Source: Myxococcales bacterium (GTDB lineage Bacteria; Myxococcota_A; Polyangia; Polyangiales; Houyiibacteriaceae). From it: a DNA stretch of 64,000 bases. Below are positions 38,870-48,141 of this stretch, in pieces. The notes beneath the pieces are model-generated. The model was not told where the DNA came from, searched no databases, and was given only the letters and a program-made list of their open reading frames with translations. The stretch lies in NCBI GenBank assembly GCA_029861865.1, contig JAOTYL010000004.1, positions 124,001 to 188,000 of the forward strand, written 5' to 3'. A program made the position numbers and the translations under genes. Numbering within the stretch: position 1 is the first letter of the stretch; each line of letters begins with the position of its first letter.

Positions 38870-40274
38870 AGCACGCTCCGTGGAAGCGCTTGGCGTCGGT
38901 CGGAAAGATCTTTCCGGGGTTCAGGATGTGCTTCGGATCGAAGACGCTCTTGATCCGTTGTTGAAGATCGATGAGCGCGGGCGACTGCTCCATTGGGAGA
39001 TAGGGGGCCTTCAGAACACCGATCCCGTGCTCACCGCTCAGGGTTCCCTTGAGCTCGATCACACGTTCGAAGAGTCGTCGCACTGCCTTTTTCACGATGC
39101 GCTTTTGATCGGGGTCGTCCCACAAGAAATTCACGTGGAGGTTTCCGTCACCGGCATGGCCATACGTGGGAATGATCAACCTGTTCTCCTCGGATAGCTC
39201 CGTGCAGGTTTGAAGCAGGTCGGCCATTTTCGTGCGGGGGACGACCACATCCTCCGAGAGTTTGTTCTTCGCCTGTCGTCGGAGGCTGTAGCTGAGCTCA
39301 CGCCGCGAGGCCCACAGACGCTCCCGCTCTCCGCTATTCTGCGCCACCAAAACCTCGATTGCACCGACGTCGGTAAGCGCGTTCCCGCAGACCTCCAAAT
39401 CGCCGTCGAGTCGGTCTGCGTCGCCGTCGAGCTCCAAGAGAAGGATCGCTTTCGTTTCGTCGGGAATCGTCAACCCCGCCTCGGGCCGCACGATCCGAAT
39501 CGCTTCCGCATCCAGCAGCTCGATGCAGGACGGCACATGGCCCTGCGACAACAAAGCTCGCACCGCTGGAGCGACGTCGTCGAGGCTCGGGAAACAGGCG
39601 AGGAGGGTAACCGTCGCTTCCGGCTTTGGAATCAGGCGCAATGTCGCTTCGGTCACGATCCCCAACGTGCCTTCGCTCCCGACCATCAACGCGGTGAGAT
39701 CGTACCCCGTAACGCCCTTCTTCGTTTCGTGGCCGAGCTCGAGCACGGTGCCGTCCGCCAACACCACCTCCATGCCCAGCACATACTCCCGCGTAACCCC
39801 ATACTTGAACGCTCGCGGCCCACCCGCATTGGTGGCCAGGTTTCCCCCGATGGCGCAGGAGTCGCGCGAGTTGGGGTCCGGCGGGTAATAGAGATGCTCG
39901 TCCTCGACCGCGCGCTTGAGGTTTCCCGTGATCACGCCGGGTTGCACCCTCGTGGTGAGCTCGTTTCGATCGATATGCTTGACCGCACTCATCCGGTCGA
40001 ACGTGAGCACGATGCCGCCTGGAACGGGTACGGCACCGCCGACGCGTCCGGTACCGCCACCACGAGGTGTTACCGGCACTCCATGCTCGAACGCCGCTCG
40101 CATGACTTCCGAGACTTGCTGGGTGTTGCTCGCCCGAACCACCGCTTCGGGAACGCACGGCGTCGTTTCGCTCTCGTCTCCGGCGTATCCTTCGAGCAGG
40201 GTTTCGTCTCGAATTACCGAGCCCGATCCACACGCGCGCTCGATGGCAAGCAAAGCGTTGTCCAATGAAGACAT
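38868..40274 (-). CDS. FAD-linked oxidase (GlcD/D-lactate dehydrogenase family)
   Basis: The 468-residue enzyme has the PCMH-type FAD-binding domain (VTPRGGGTGRVGGAVPV, about residues 70-86; DPNSRDSCAIGGNLATNAGG, about 135-155; GSEGTLGIVTEATLRL) and a C-terminal cap (PTYGHAGDGNLHVNF, SGEHGIG, PKHILNPGKIF). These are shared by glycolate oxidase GlcD, D-lactate dehydrogenase and related 2-hydroxyacid oxidases. The substrate is probably a D-2-hydroxyacid. No GlcE/GlcF gene is next to it. Start ATG 40274. Its stop is the start of repeat C. It is divergent from the Cys-rich lipoprotein. Confidence 0.92.
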   Translation of the reverse strand: MSSLDNALLAIERACGSGSVIRDETLLEGYAGDESETTPCVPEAVVRASNTQQVSEVMRAAFEHGVPVTPRGGGTGRVGGAVPVPGGIVLTFDRMSAVKHIDRNELTTRVQPGVITGNLKRAVEDEHLYYPPDPNSRDSCAIGGNLATNAGGPRAFKYGVTREYVLGMEVVLADGTVLELGHETKKGVTGYDLTALMVGSEGTLGIVTEATLRLIPKPEATVTLLACFPSLDDVAPAVRALLSQGHVPSCIELLDAEAIRIVRPEAGLTIPDETKAILLLELDGDADRLDGDLEVCGNALTDVGAIEVLVAQNSGERERLWASRRELSYSLRRQAKNKLSEDVVVPRTKMADLLQTCTELSEENRLIIPTYGHAGDGNLHVNFLWDDPDQKRIVKKAVRRLFERVIELKGTLSGEHGIGVLKAPYLPMEQSPALIDLQQRIKSVFDPKHILNPGKIFPTDAKRFHGAC

Positions 40275-40339
40275 AGCGCGAGCCTTGGGCCGTCGGTCCG
40301 AGCGGTCAAGGGCAGCGTGCGATCGGCAGGAAGAGGAGC

Positions 40340-40345
40340 TAAGCT
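40340..40345 (+). promoter_or_regulatory. -10-like TAAGCT upstream of Cys-rich lipoprotein
   Basis: TAAGCT stands 33 nt before the GTG at 40379. The palindrome AGCCGCGGCT (40350-40359) lies just downstream and could be an operator or a hairpin in the leader. The -35 position is poor. Confidence 0.3.
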
Positions 40346-40378
40346 GCTGAGCCGCGGCTGCTCCGCCGCCCCCTGACC

Positions 40379-41305
40379 GTGCGATTCTTTGCTTGCGTGT
40401 TGCTGGCCGTTGCGGCGGCGGCTGGCTGTAGTGATGCCGATTCCACCGCGACCCTAGATCCGGGGCGCGACGCGAGTATCGATCTGGATGGAGGTACGGA
40501 CGGCGGTGGCGACGCTGGTTTCGATGCGGGGCCTCGTTGCGGCACCAACGCGCTCTGCCTGAGGTGCCCCGACGAAAAAGACCTCTGCGACGACGATAAT
40601 CCCTGCCCGGCGGGCGAGGAATGCCACGAGACTGGATGCGATGATCTCAAGCGTTGCTTCGTGAGCCCAGGTGGCGCGTGCCCGTCCGACGGCGATTGCG
40701 TCGACCCCGACTACGCGTGCAATCTCGAGGCCGGCAGGTGTCTTCGAACGACCCCCGGTTGCGATGATTCCAACGATTGCGTGACGGGTTTCGCCTGTGA
40801 GAACAACACCTGCGTCGACCGACGCGTGCCGTGCATCTCGAACTCGGATTGCCCGCACGGGTTTACCTGTCGGGTCATCGGCGACTATCAACGGTTCTGT
40901 CGTCGCGTCACGCGGCCTTGTGACGACGACATCGATTGCACCCCAACCCTCGGCGTGGTCTGCGGCGACGTCGAAGGCGATGGCCTGATGGAGTGCATGG
41001 CCCCGTTCGAGTTCGGCGATCCTGTTTCGTGTGATAACTCACAATGTCTGCTGGACACGGCTCCGGTCTGCGAGGTCACCGAGCAAGGTACCGAAGCGAC
41101 CTGCGGGCACTTCGGGCTGTGCACCTCAGCGGCCGATTGCGCGAATGACTTCGAGTACGAGTGCATCGACCTTTGGGGCGACGGCCGAAGCGAGTGCGTT
41201 TTGTCCGGGGGTTGCGTGGATTCCAGCGAATGCGCGGTACGTGAAGTCTGCGCCACGCCCCGATCTGGAGGTTCCCCGTCGTGTGTAGGTGGCGCGGTGA
41301 TGTAG
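40379..41305 (+). CDS. Cysteine-rich lipoprotein
   Basis: The 308-residue protein has a signal peptide ending in AAAGC (lipobox). A low-complexity Asp/Gly linker (about 20-50) leads to a mature region with about 36 Cys, mostly spaced as C-x4-6-C-x5-C-x3-5-C, with repeated motifs such as DSNDCVTGFACENNTCV and SNSDCPHGFTC. This is like the small disulphide modules seen in exported Myxococcota proteins. It should be anchored at the outer membrane with the modules outside. The start GTG 40379 is the only one before the signal peptide. The following VWA lipoprotein has its own promoter. No enzyme motif is present; it may bind ligands or adhere. Confidence 0.78.
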   Translation: MRFFACVLLAVAAAAGCSDADSTATLDPGRDASIDLDGGTDGGGDAGFDAGPRCGTNALCLRCPDEKDLCDDDNPCPAGEECHETGCDDLKRCFVSPGGACPSDGDCVDPDYACNLEAGRCLRTTPGCDDSNDCVTGFACENNTCVDRRVPCISNSDCPHGFTCRVIGDYQRFCRRVTRPCDDDIDCTPTLGVVCGDVEGDGLMECMAPFEFGDPVSCDNSQCLLDTAPVCEVTEQGTEATCGHFGLCTSAADCANDFEYECIDLWGDGRSECVLSGGCVDSSECAVREVCATPRSGGSPSCVGGAVM

Positions 41306-41308
41306 CAC

Positions 41309-41337
41309 TTACACTACGGTCCGATTTCCTGTAGGCT
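41309..41337 (+). promoter_or_regulatory. Sigma-70-like promoter TTACAC-17-TAGGCT
   Basis: TTACAC (41309-41314) and TAGGCT (41332-41337) have a 17-bp spacer. The ATG at 41366 lies 28 nt after the -10 box, so a short leader of about 20 nt is expected. Two positions depart from the -35 consensus. Confidence 0.5.
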
Positions 41338-41365
41338 AATCCCCTTCCATGTAAGCGATATCATC

Positions 41366-43792
41366 ATGAATTGGCTTCAAAAAACGCTTGCTCGTAGATG
41401 GTGCGTCGCGGCCCTGTTCGCGGTGGCGGCGTGTCGTGGCGGAGATGGCGTCGACGATAGCTCGAGTGCGATCATCGATCCGCCCCAGGAATGCTCGCCG
41501 AACCGCCCGGACTGTTCGATCAGCTCCGACTTCCCGGTCCAAGGGGATCTCAACGCGACCAACTCGGCAGGCGTTCGGTATTCGCAAACGACCGGCTCAC
41601 TCGTGATCGACCGTGCGAGCTCTCTCCCGGATAGTGATCTTGACGGTGTCCCCGATGATGCCGACGATTGCCCTATGATGCCCGGCTGGCGGACGCCTTG
41701 CGACGGCGACCCCAGCAACGACGGGATCTACCAAGTGCTGTTCTTCGATCCACTCGGCACCCCGGAGGCGGTTCGGACCTCGATCATCGCGACGACCGCC
41801 GACATCCCCGCGATCGACATCTATTTCTTGGTCGATGCCACGACTTCGATGGCCGGCGAAATCGGTGTGCTCCAAAACGAGATCATGACCGTCATTTCCG
41901 ACATCGAGGCGTTGTTCGATGACCCTCGGCTCGGCTTAGGGCTCTACCGCGAGTATCCGGTGGACACAGTGGACCCAGTAGTGGGCACACTGGCGATGCC
42001 GTACAGTCAAGCGCCCTACCATCACATCCTCGATTTGACCGACGACACGTTGCTGTTCGAGAAGGCGGTGAGCACCCTCAATACGGTCAGCAACATGACC
42101 GAGGACCGGGAGGCCGGCTCGCAGGCGTTGTTCGCAGTCGCCAGTGGTCAAGGCTTGGGCGACTTCGTGCCAAACCGAGCCCCGTGTGCTGACGGGGAGG
42201 TCGGCTACCCCTGTTTTCGCTCTGACGTCATGCGGCTGGTCCTGAACATCAGCGACGCAGAGATGTACAACGGCCCCGCGGGTCCGCCGTATCCCGCCTT
42301 CATGCCGTCTCGACCTGGCGTAATGGACCTGCCGCCCGTCCAGATGTTCCCTGATGACGCCCTCTTCGACGCGGATGACGCCGTCTCGGCACTCGACTTG
42401 GGTGACCTCTCGGCCCAGTCGCTCACCCTGATGGGGATGAGCAGCCTGCTCAGTAACCAGGTCAACACCGCCATGGCTCCAGGATGCATAACGGGAATGC
42501 CCCCGGACAATGACATGGACGACAAAGACGTCGTCATCACCTTTCGATTCGACTCGCCAGGCGTGACCCTCGTAGATGTGTTCGCCGACAACACCCACTG
42601 GCCGGGTGCGAACGTCGCCTTGTTCGACAACATGGTGCTCGATCCACTCGCGACGCTTGGTTGCGACGGAATGGCTACGGGGAACTGGGGTGCGGTCCAG
42701 TTGATGATGCCCATCGCGACTCAGCAGTACTACCTCGTGGTTGACGGTCAGGTTCCGGCCGGCCAAACCGTCGAGCCCGAAGGCGCCTTCAGCCTTTCGA
42801 TCGTCCACGACGGCGACCCTTCGAATCCGACTTGGATGACGGTGGACGCGCCGGTCGATTGGGCTCCGGTAGAAACGGCCCTGCTCGCCAATGACATTCG
42901 GGTGGCTAGTGTCCTGTCACCGAAAGACATGATGACCATGCCGAGCGACGCCGATCCGGATGCGCGCGCGGTGGCCACGGCAACGGGCGCCGTGACGAAA
43001 GTCGGCGGACAGTGGGTCGGCGAGATCACGGCACCTGACGGGGACGGCTTGGGCGCCCAAATCACGATCACGCTCAACTTGATTCTCGATGAGAGTATCT
43101 ATGACATCCAGGTCATTGCCGTCGAAGACCCCGCGACCCCGATGTTCGACGAGACCGACTTCATCGCCTCGCTAGGGGCTCAAGACTGCGCAGAGGGCGA
43201 AACCTTCGAATGCAACGCCCCCTCGATGGATCGGTGCCCGGCCTGCGAGCCAGGGGCGGATATCGAGTTCGAGCTTCGTCTTTTGAACGACAGCGTTCCG
43301 CAGGCTGCCACCTCCCAGGTTTTCGATTTCGAGATCATCCTCTGGGTCGACGACACCATCGAGCTCGAGCGCATTCCGGTTCGCGTGATGGTGCCCGATG
43401 ACGCGACACTCGACTTCAACGATGCGCCTGGCGCCAACTTCTACCAAAACAGCTACGACAGCATAGACCGCTGCACGATCCCCCCCGAGCGTCCCGATTG
43501 GGGCGACCTGACCTGGACCGGGAGCACCCCTGGCGATTCTTCGATCGAGTTCCAAATCCGCGCCGCGAACACCACCGCCGAGCTCGACACCGCGGTTCCC
43601 GCCGTGGTCATCATCCCCACCGACACGACCGACACCACTCTCGACGTCGGTCAGGAGCTCATCAACGACGGCATCCCGAATGGGTTGCCGTTCCTTCGCG
43701 TGACCGCAATCCTCAATCCCACTTCGGACTTGGCCAACACCCCGGAGCTCGAAGGCTGGGAGCTCGAATTCGTTTGCTTTGCTGCGGAATGA
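41366..43792 (+). CDS. VWA-domain lipoprotein with calcium-binding thrombospondin-type repeat
   Basis: The 808-residue protein has a lipobox AVAAC and then a short Asp-rich calcium repeat (DSDLDGVPDDADDCP, about 92-106). A von Willebrand A-like domain begins with the MIDAS-type strand IYFLVDATTSM (DxTxS instead of DxSxS), followed by a long insert with a YREYPVDTVDP loop. The later part has beta-sandwich regions of the PPC/Ig type (about 375-470) and a Cys pair (ECNAPSMDRCPACEP). It should lie on the cell surface and bind proteins or matrix. The VWA boundaries are approximate. Start ATG 41366. Confidence 0.72.
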   Translation: MNWLQKTLARRWCVAALFAVAACRGGDGVDDSSSAIIDPPQECSPNRPDCSISSDFPVQGDLNATNSAGVRYSQTTGSLVIDRASSLPDSDLDGVPDDADDCPMMPGWRTPCDGDPSNDGIYQVLFFDPLGTPEAVRTSIIATTADIPAIDIYFLVDATTSMAGEIGVLQNEIMTVISDIEALFDDPRLGLGLYREYPVDTVDPVVGTLAMPYSQAPYHHILDLTDDTLLFEKAVSTLNTVSNMTEDREAGSQALFAVASGQGLGDFVPNRAPCADGEVGYPCFRSDVMRLVLNISDAEMYNGPAGPPYPAFMPSRPGVMDLPPVQMFPDDALFDADDAVSALDLGDLSAQSLTLMGMSSLLSNQVNTAMAPGCITGMPPDNDMDDKDVVITFRFDSPGVTLVDVFADNTHWPGANVALFDNMVLDPLATLGCDGMATGNWGAVQLMMPIATQQYYLVVDGQVPAGQTVEPEGAFSLSIVHDGDPSNPTWMTVDAPVDWAPVETALLANDIRVASVLSPKDMMTMPSDADPDARAVATATGAVTKVGGQWVGEITAPDGDGLGAQITITLNLILDESIYDIQVIAVEDPATPMFDETDFIASLGAQDCAEGETFECNAPSMDRCPACEPGADIEFELRLLNDSVPQAATSQVFDFEIILWVDDTIELERIPVRVMVPDDATLDFNDAPGANFYQNSYDSIDRCTIPPERPDWGDLTWTGSTPGDSSIEFQIRAANTTAELDTAVPAVVIIPTDTTDTTLDVGQELINDGIPNGLPFLRVTAILNPTSDLANTPELEGWELEFVCFAAE

Positions 43793-43804
43793 TCTGACCC
43801 CTGC

Positions 43805-43810
43805 TAGCAT
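43805..43810 (+). promoter_or_regulatory. -10 box TAGCAT, likely leaderless start
   Basis: TAGCAT is followed by 8 nt (CGGAGCGA) and then the GTG at 43819. The box lies just after the stop of the VWA gene. No Shine-Dalgarno is seen in the gap. Confidence 0.45.
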
Positions 43811-43818
43811 CGGAGCGA

Positions 43819-44757
43819 GTGGCGGACCCAGGCCGAAAGTCGAGCCTTGCTGCGTGGGTTTGGGTGCTGGTCGCCTGCGTGGCGGTCTTCGAGCTCGTGG
43901 CGGATACGGTTATCCGCGCTCGCGTTCCAACCGATGCCTCGTGGGAGGATGCAACCGCGTTCGTACGAGAGCGGTTCGAGCCTACCGACCGGGTCGTCGC
44001 TGCACCACGTTGGATCGATCCGCTCGTCCGCAGTTACCTCGGCGACCTCTTTTCGTTGAGCTCTGCATCGGTCGGCGACCTAGCTGGAGTTAGGCGCGTC
44101 TGGGAGGTCGGGATCCGTGGGGCGACGAGTCGAAGGGAGCCTCCCGCGCTCGAGGAGTCGTTTGGCGGCGTGCGTGTTCGCATGTGGCCTGTGACAACGG
44201 ACGAAGTGCTCTTCGATTTCGTCGAAGGGATCGGTCGCGCAAAAGTCGACCTCCTCACCGAACGCGGCGCACAGCCTTGCCCTTGGATCCACGCGAAAGT
44301 CGAGGGTGGCGGCCTCGGCCACGGCCCGCTACCCCCTCCTGACCGCTTCGTCTGCGATCCTGGTCGGCCTTGGCTTTGGGTCGGTCCGACCGTGGTGGCC
44401 GACCTCGATCTCCAGCCGAGGCGCTGCGTGTGGCAACACCCCGCCGGCCGGGAGCCCGTGAGAGCCACGTTTCGCGACGTTCCCCTCGGGGACAAGCTCG
44501 TCGTGCAAGGAGGCCTCGATTACAACAACGAACGCACCGCCGGAAACATCGCGGTGCGGCTTCGGGTCTTCATCGACGGTCGCTTGGCAGGGGAGATGCG
44601 CCACCAAGATCGAGACGGCTGGTCACGGCTCGAGATCGACACCGCACGACTGAATGGTTCCGTGCGTCAGGTACGCATCGAGACCATTGCAGCCAAATCC
44701 CACGGGCGCACTTTTTGTTGGTCTGCGTCGACGCGACGCGCGCAGGGCGAGCCATGA
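43819..44757 (+). CDS. Membrane-anchored protein of unknown function, paired with GT39
   Basis: The 312-residue protein has one N-terminal membrane helix (AAWVWVLVACVAVFELVADTVI) and a soluble domain of about 280 residues. The latter has an acidic/basic mixed N half and a beta-rich C half (LVVQGGLDYNNERTAGNIAVRL followed by strands) that may be a carbohydrate-binding or jelly-roll-like fold. No catalytic motif is recognised. The stop overlaps the ATG of the glycosyltransferase by 4 bp, so the two are coupled and probably act together in surface glycan or protein glycosylation. Start GTG 43819 by box spacing. Confidence 0.62.
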   Translation: MADPGRKSSLAAWVWVLVACVAVFELVADTVIRARVPTDASWEDATAFVRERFEPTDRVVAAPRWIDPLVRSYLGDLFSLSSASVGDLAGVRRVWEVGIRGATSRREPPALEESFGGVRVRMWPVTTDEVLFDFVEGIGRAKVDLLTERGAQPCPWIHAKVEGGGLGHGPLPPPDRFVCDPGRPWLWVGPTVVADLDLQPRRCVWQHPAGREPVRATFRDVPLGDKLVVQGGLDYNNERTAGNIAVRLRVFIDGRLAGEMRHQDRDGWSRLEIDTARLNGSVRQVRIETIAAKSHGRTFCWSASTRRAQGEP

Positions 44758-46379
44758 CGGTCCGGAGGCTCACTTCGTCCGAGCAGTTGATCGGAGCCGC
44801 ATTGTGCGTCGGATACGTGATGATGCTCGTTTGGACGGCTCCTGATCTCGCGATGTCGCGCGACGAAAGCTTCTATGCGCATGCTGCCAAGGAGTACGGT
44901 GGCTGGGTGGTGGAGCTCCTGAAAAACCCCAGCTCCGCACTCACCCGCGAGCAGATCGATCGAGCTTGGGACTACAACTGGGAGCATCCGGCGTGGATGA
45001 AGCTCACGTTCGCGTGGGCCTGGCTCGTTCACCAAAAGCTCGGCCTCTTTTCGTCGGAATCGCTCGCGTTTCGTTTCCCCGGCATGCTCACTGCAGGGCT
45101 CCTCCTGTGGCTCATCTATGCCTGGGGCGCTGTCATCATCGGGCGGACGGGCGCGCTTTTTGGGGCACTCGCATTTGCCACGCTGCCCCGGGTTTTTTAT
45201 CACAGTCATCTTGCGGCGTTTGACGTCCCGATCGCGTTCTTGATCACGCTCACGGCATATGCGTACTGGCGGACCCTTTCCGACAGCAAATGGGCGTTGT
45301 TGACCGGGCTCGCTTTCGGCCTTGCTCTCGCGACCAAGCACAACAGCTGGATCCTTCCGGGCATCTTTCTCATTCATTATCTCTGGGTGCGGCGACAATA
45401 TGCCCTAGCCGACCGCCTCGATCGTCCCACGCTCGCATGGTTGCCATCGATGCTCGTCATCGGGCCGATCGTGCTGATCGCGACCTGGCCGTGGGTCTGG
45501 CACCACACGGCGAGCCGGCTGTTGGCATACGCGCAATTTCACCTCAGTCACGTACATTACACCTACGAGTATCTCGGGGTGAGCTACTTCGAACCGCCGC
45601 TTCCGATCTCGGTGCCGTTCATCATGACTTTGTTCACCGTGCCGCTCACCATCCTGGTTCTGGCACTGATCGGTCTCGTCCATCGCCGTGCAGCATTGGC
45701 CCCGCCTTGGAGAACTCGCCGCGGCGATCCAACCGACACCAGGGCGGACGTACTGTGGCTGGGCTGCCTAGCCGCCCCATTGCTCGCAATTGCGCTTCCC
45801 TCGTCGCCTATCTTCGGGGGTACCAAGCACTGGATCACCGCCTATCCCTTCCTTGCCTTGTTCGCCGGTTGGGGCTTCGTGGCTGTCACTGATCTCGCCC
45901 GCGGTCCCCTTTCGACCGAACGGCGGTGGCCGGCCTGGACGTTTGCTGCCCTGTTCCTCGCACCTGGGCTCGTCCAAACCACACACAGCCATCCATTCGG
46001 TCTATCGCACTACACGCCGATCGCAGGCGGCGTTGCGGGCGCCGCCGACCTCGGGATGAACCGTCAGTTTTGGGGCTTCACGACGGGGAGCCTCGCAGAT
46101 TGGATCGTCGAAACCCTTCCCGACGGCGGCACCGTGTGGACATGCGATACGACCTGGGGCGCCTGGCGGATGATGCAAGCCGATCGACGCCTTCCAAGCA
46201 ATATCCGTCCCGTGCGTTCGATGGCGGAGGCCGACCTTGTGCTCGTGCACCACGAGCCCCATTTCAATGAAGTCGATTTTCAAGCGTGGATGGCGTTCGA
46301 TGACGTCCAGCCTGTGCACGTCCTGACCTATGACGGTGTGCCCATCATTTCGGTGTACCAAAACAGGCGAAAGAGGTGA
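44754..46379 (+). CDS. Membrane glycosyltransferase, GT39/ArnT-like
   Basis: The 541-residue protein has about eleven hydrophobic helices and, in the first outer loop, the SRDESFYAHAAKEYGGW segment, whose Asp-Glu pair is typical of the catalytic region of GT39/ArnT/PMT-type enzymes. These move a sugar from a lipid carrier to a protein or lipid on the outside face of the membrane. Other family-like features are a His-Trp segment (NWEHPAWMKL) and a C-terminal soluble tail of about 120 residues. The frame is open to 44370, but ATG 44754 overlaps the upstream stop (ATGA). Acceptor is unknown. Convergent with pssA. Confidence 0.82.
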   Translation: MTVRRLTSSEQLIGAALCVGYVMMLVWTAPDLAMSRDESFYAHAAKEYGGWVVELLKNPSSALTREQIDRAWDYNWEHPAWMKLTFAWAWLVHQKLGLFSSESLAFRFPGMLTAGLLLWLIYAWGAVIIGRTGALFGALAFATLPRVFYHSHLAAFDVPIAFLITLTAYAYWRTLSDSKWALLTGLAFGLALATKHNSWILPGIFLIHYLWVRRQYALADRLDRPTLAWLPSMLVIGPIVLIATWPWVWHHTASRLLAYAQFHLSHVHYTYEYLGVSYFEPPLPISVPFIMTLFTVPLTILVLALIGLVHRRAALAPPWRTRRGDPTDTRADVLWLGCLAAPLLAIALPSSPIFGGTKHWITAYPFLALFAGWGFVAVTDLARGPLSTERRWPAWTFAALFLAPGLVQTTHSHPFGLSHYTPIAGGVAGAADLGMNRQFWGFTTGSLADWIVETLPDGGTVWTCDTTWGAWRMMQADRRLPSNIRPVRSMAEADLVLVHHEPHFNEVDFQAWMAFDDVQPVHVLTYDGVPIISVYQNRRKR

Positions 46380-46383
46380 CCGT

Positions 46384-47163
46384 CTAGAGCGAGCCCTGGC
46401 CGGCTTTGCTTACCGCCCCGCGAGCCCGCGCCATCAACGCGAACAGGCTCTCGACGATCCCGATCACCACGTAAGCCGATAGCAGCCAGACAAGGGCCAT
46501 TGATGGGTGGTAGCGCAACGCGATCCACACCGTCACGGCGAGCGCCATCGAAATGAAGAGCACCGTTCGCCATGAAAGCCGCAAGTCCTTGAAGGAACGA
46601 AACGGCATCGAGCTCAGCATGAACACCGACAAAGTCACCACCAAGGCCGAAATGATGATCGGCGAGAATGGGAGCTTCCCGGTCAACGTGTTGGCGACGA
46701 CAATCGAAATCAGGATTGCGGCCGCCGCCGGAATAGGCAGGCCCTGGGTGTACTTTCCTGGTGTGTGCGGCTGTCCGTCGTCTCCCGTCGAGGTCACGTT
46801 GAAGCGCGCGAGGCGGATCGCGCCGCTTCCGACGAAGACGAAGCCTACGAGCATGCCGGCGGTCCCCATCTCTGCGAGTGACCAATGGTAGACCAGAATT
46901 GCTGGCGCAACGCCGAAGGAGATCACGTCGGCAAGCGAATCCAGCTGCACGCCGATCGCAGTCTGTGTGCGCGTCAACCGTGCGACCCGGCCGTCGATCG
47001 TGTCGAAGAATAGCGCGAAGATGATCAACAGGGCCGCTCGGTAGAGGTCGTCGCCGGTTGGTTGATCCGAGCAGATCAGGATCGCGTAGTATCCGCAGAG
47101 CACGCTTCCGAGCGTGAACAGATTGGGTAAAATGAAGAGGCTCTTCCTGAGGTCGACTTTCAC
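46384..47163 (-). CDS. pssA: CDP-diacylglycerol--serine O-phosphatidyltransferase
   Basis: The 259-residue membrane protein has the CDP-alcohol phosphotransferase signature DGRVARLTRTQTAIGVQLDS (D-G-x2-A-R-x8-G-x3-D), completed by ADVISFG. It also has a conserved N-terminal FILPNLFTLGSVLCGYYAI segment and seven to eight hydrophobic helices. It makes phosphatidylserine, the precursor of phosphatidylethanolamine. The type II (membrane, CDP-alcohol) form is seen, not the PLD-type enzyme of enterics. The start is GTG 47163, since no upstream start is better. No psd gene is adjacent. It lies 4 bp from the end of the GT39 gene, convergent. Confidence 0.92.
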   Translation of the reverse strand: MKVDLRKSLFILPNLFTLGSVLCGYYAILICSDQPTGDDLYRAALLIIFALFFDTIDGRVARLTRTQTAIGVQLDSLADVISFGVAPAILVYHWSLAEMGTAGMLVGFVFVGSGAIRLARFNVTSTGDDGQPHTPGKYTQGLPIPAAAAILISIVVANTLTGKLPFSPIIISALVVTLSVFMLSSMPFRSFKDLRLSWRTVLFISMALAVTVWIALRYHPSMALVWLLSAYVVIGIVESLFALMARARGAVSKAGQGSL

Positions 47164-47243
47164 GGGAGTTTCGATCTTTTTCCGCTAATTCCGAACCTCC
47201 AGGCTACGAGATGCAGATTCTCCTGTCCACTACGTCGGTCGCG

Positions 47244-48068
47244 TCATCGTTGCACGGCCCTTGCGGCGTGGAACGCCCCGAGCGCCAGATTCCGCAGCCT
47301 GAGCTCCCGACTTTCTACGTAAAGCGCCTCCAACAGCTTGGCTGCCTTTTCGGGTCGCTGCTCGAGCAGATCGAAGAGCGCCGAAGCTTCTTTTGCGTTC
47401 GCGCCTCCAGCATCCCGATATGCAACGAGAGCGTCTCGACGCTCCCCCAATGGCACCCCCCATCCGTGGAGCGCGAGCCAGCCCCAGTACGCTTGGAGCT
47501 CGATCTCGGAAAAACCATTGGTTGCTTGCATGCGGTGGATCAAATTCCATCGCGCCTTGTACAACGCCCGCACCGTCATCTCAGGCGCAATCAAGACCTC
47601 CTGATAGATCGCCCCGTATCTTCCGAGAATCTCTCGAAACCCGCCGACCGCGCCGATGTCGTCTTCGGTGTCGAGCTTGCCCCTGCCGTCGCCAAAGAGA
47701 TGCATGAAGTCATCGATGGCACGTGCTCGCATCGCGCCGAAGGCTTCGGGGCCTTGCGCTTCCGCGAGTGCCTTGATGGCGCGATAGATGTTCGCCTGCC
47801 GAGTGTCGTAATCGACCTTCGCGTAGGGTGGGTTGACCTCCGCCAGCCCGTGACCGATGAAGAGCGCCCGAAGACGATCGACTTCCTCACCGTCCGAGAG
47901 AGTCGCGGCGAGCGCCTCGTTTCGCCTCATCTGCTCCGCGACGGCCTTTCGGTTCAGGACCAAGCTCGGCATCTCCCATGGATCGACAGGCTGGGGGATG
48001 GCCAACATCGCGCCGGTCAAACTTGCTGCGACCGCCCACAGCACCAACTTCACGCCTGACTCCGTCAC
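47244..48068 (-). CDS. Secreted helical protein of unknown function
   Basis: The 274-residue protein starts with a hydrophobic signal segment (VKLVLWAVAASLTGAMLA) and is otherwise almost all helical, with Arg- and Glu-rich amphipathic stretches. No Cys-lipobox is seen, so it is either periplasmic or a signal-anchor protein. The GTG at 48068 is preceded by TAGGAT exactly 6 nt upstream and is preferred over the in-frame GTG 48053, though a more typical signal peptide starts there. No family recognised. It is divergent from moaDE with 73 bp between. Confidence 0.62.
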   Translation of the reverse strand: MTESGVKLVLWAVAASLTGAMLAIPQPVDPWEMPSLVLNRKAVAEQMRRNEALAATLSDGEEVDRLRALFIGHGLAEVNPPYAKVDYDTRQANIYRAIKALAEAQGPEAFGAMRARAIDDFMHLFGDGRGKLDTEDDIGAVGGFREILGRYGAIYQEVLIAPEMTVRALYKARWNLIHRMQATNGFSEIELQAYWGWLALHGWGVPLGERRDALVAYRDAGGANAKEASALFDLLEQRPEKAAKLLEALYVESRELRLRNLALGAFHAARAVQR

Positions 48069-48074
48069 GCCAGC

Positions 48075-48080
48075 ATCCTA
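48075..48080 (-). promoter_or_regulatory. -10 box TAGGAT, likely leaderless start
   Basis: TAGGAT on the minus strand is 6 nt before GTG 48068 of the secreted helical protein. There is no room for a ribosome-binding site. Confidence 0.48.
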
Positions 48081-48141
48081 GCATGGCACCCGAACGCCGA
48101 GCTGACGCACTTCCAACGCCTGCTACGCTTGTCGAGCGTCG

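Noticed and set aside
44370-44753. N-terminal extension of the GT39 gene
   Set aside because: This part overlaps the preceding gene in another frame and is Arg-rich; ATG 44754 forms a normal ATGA coupling.
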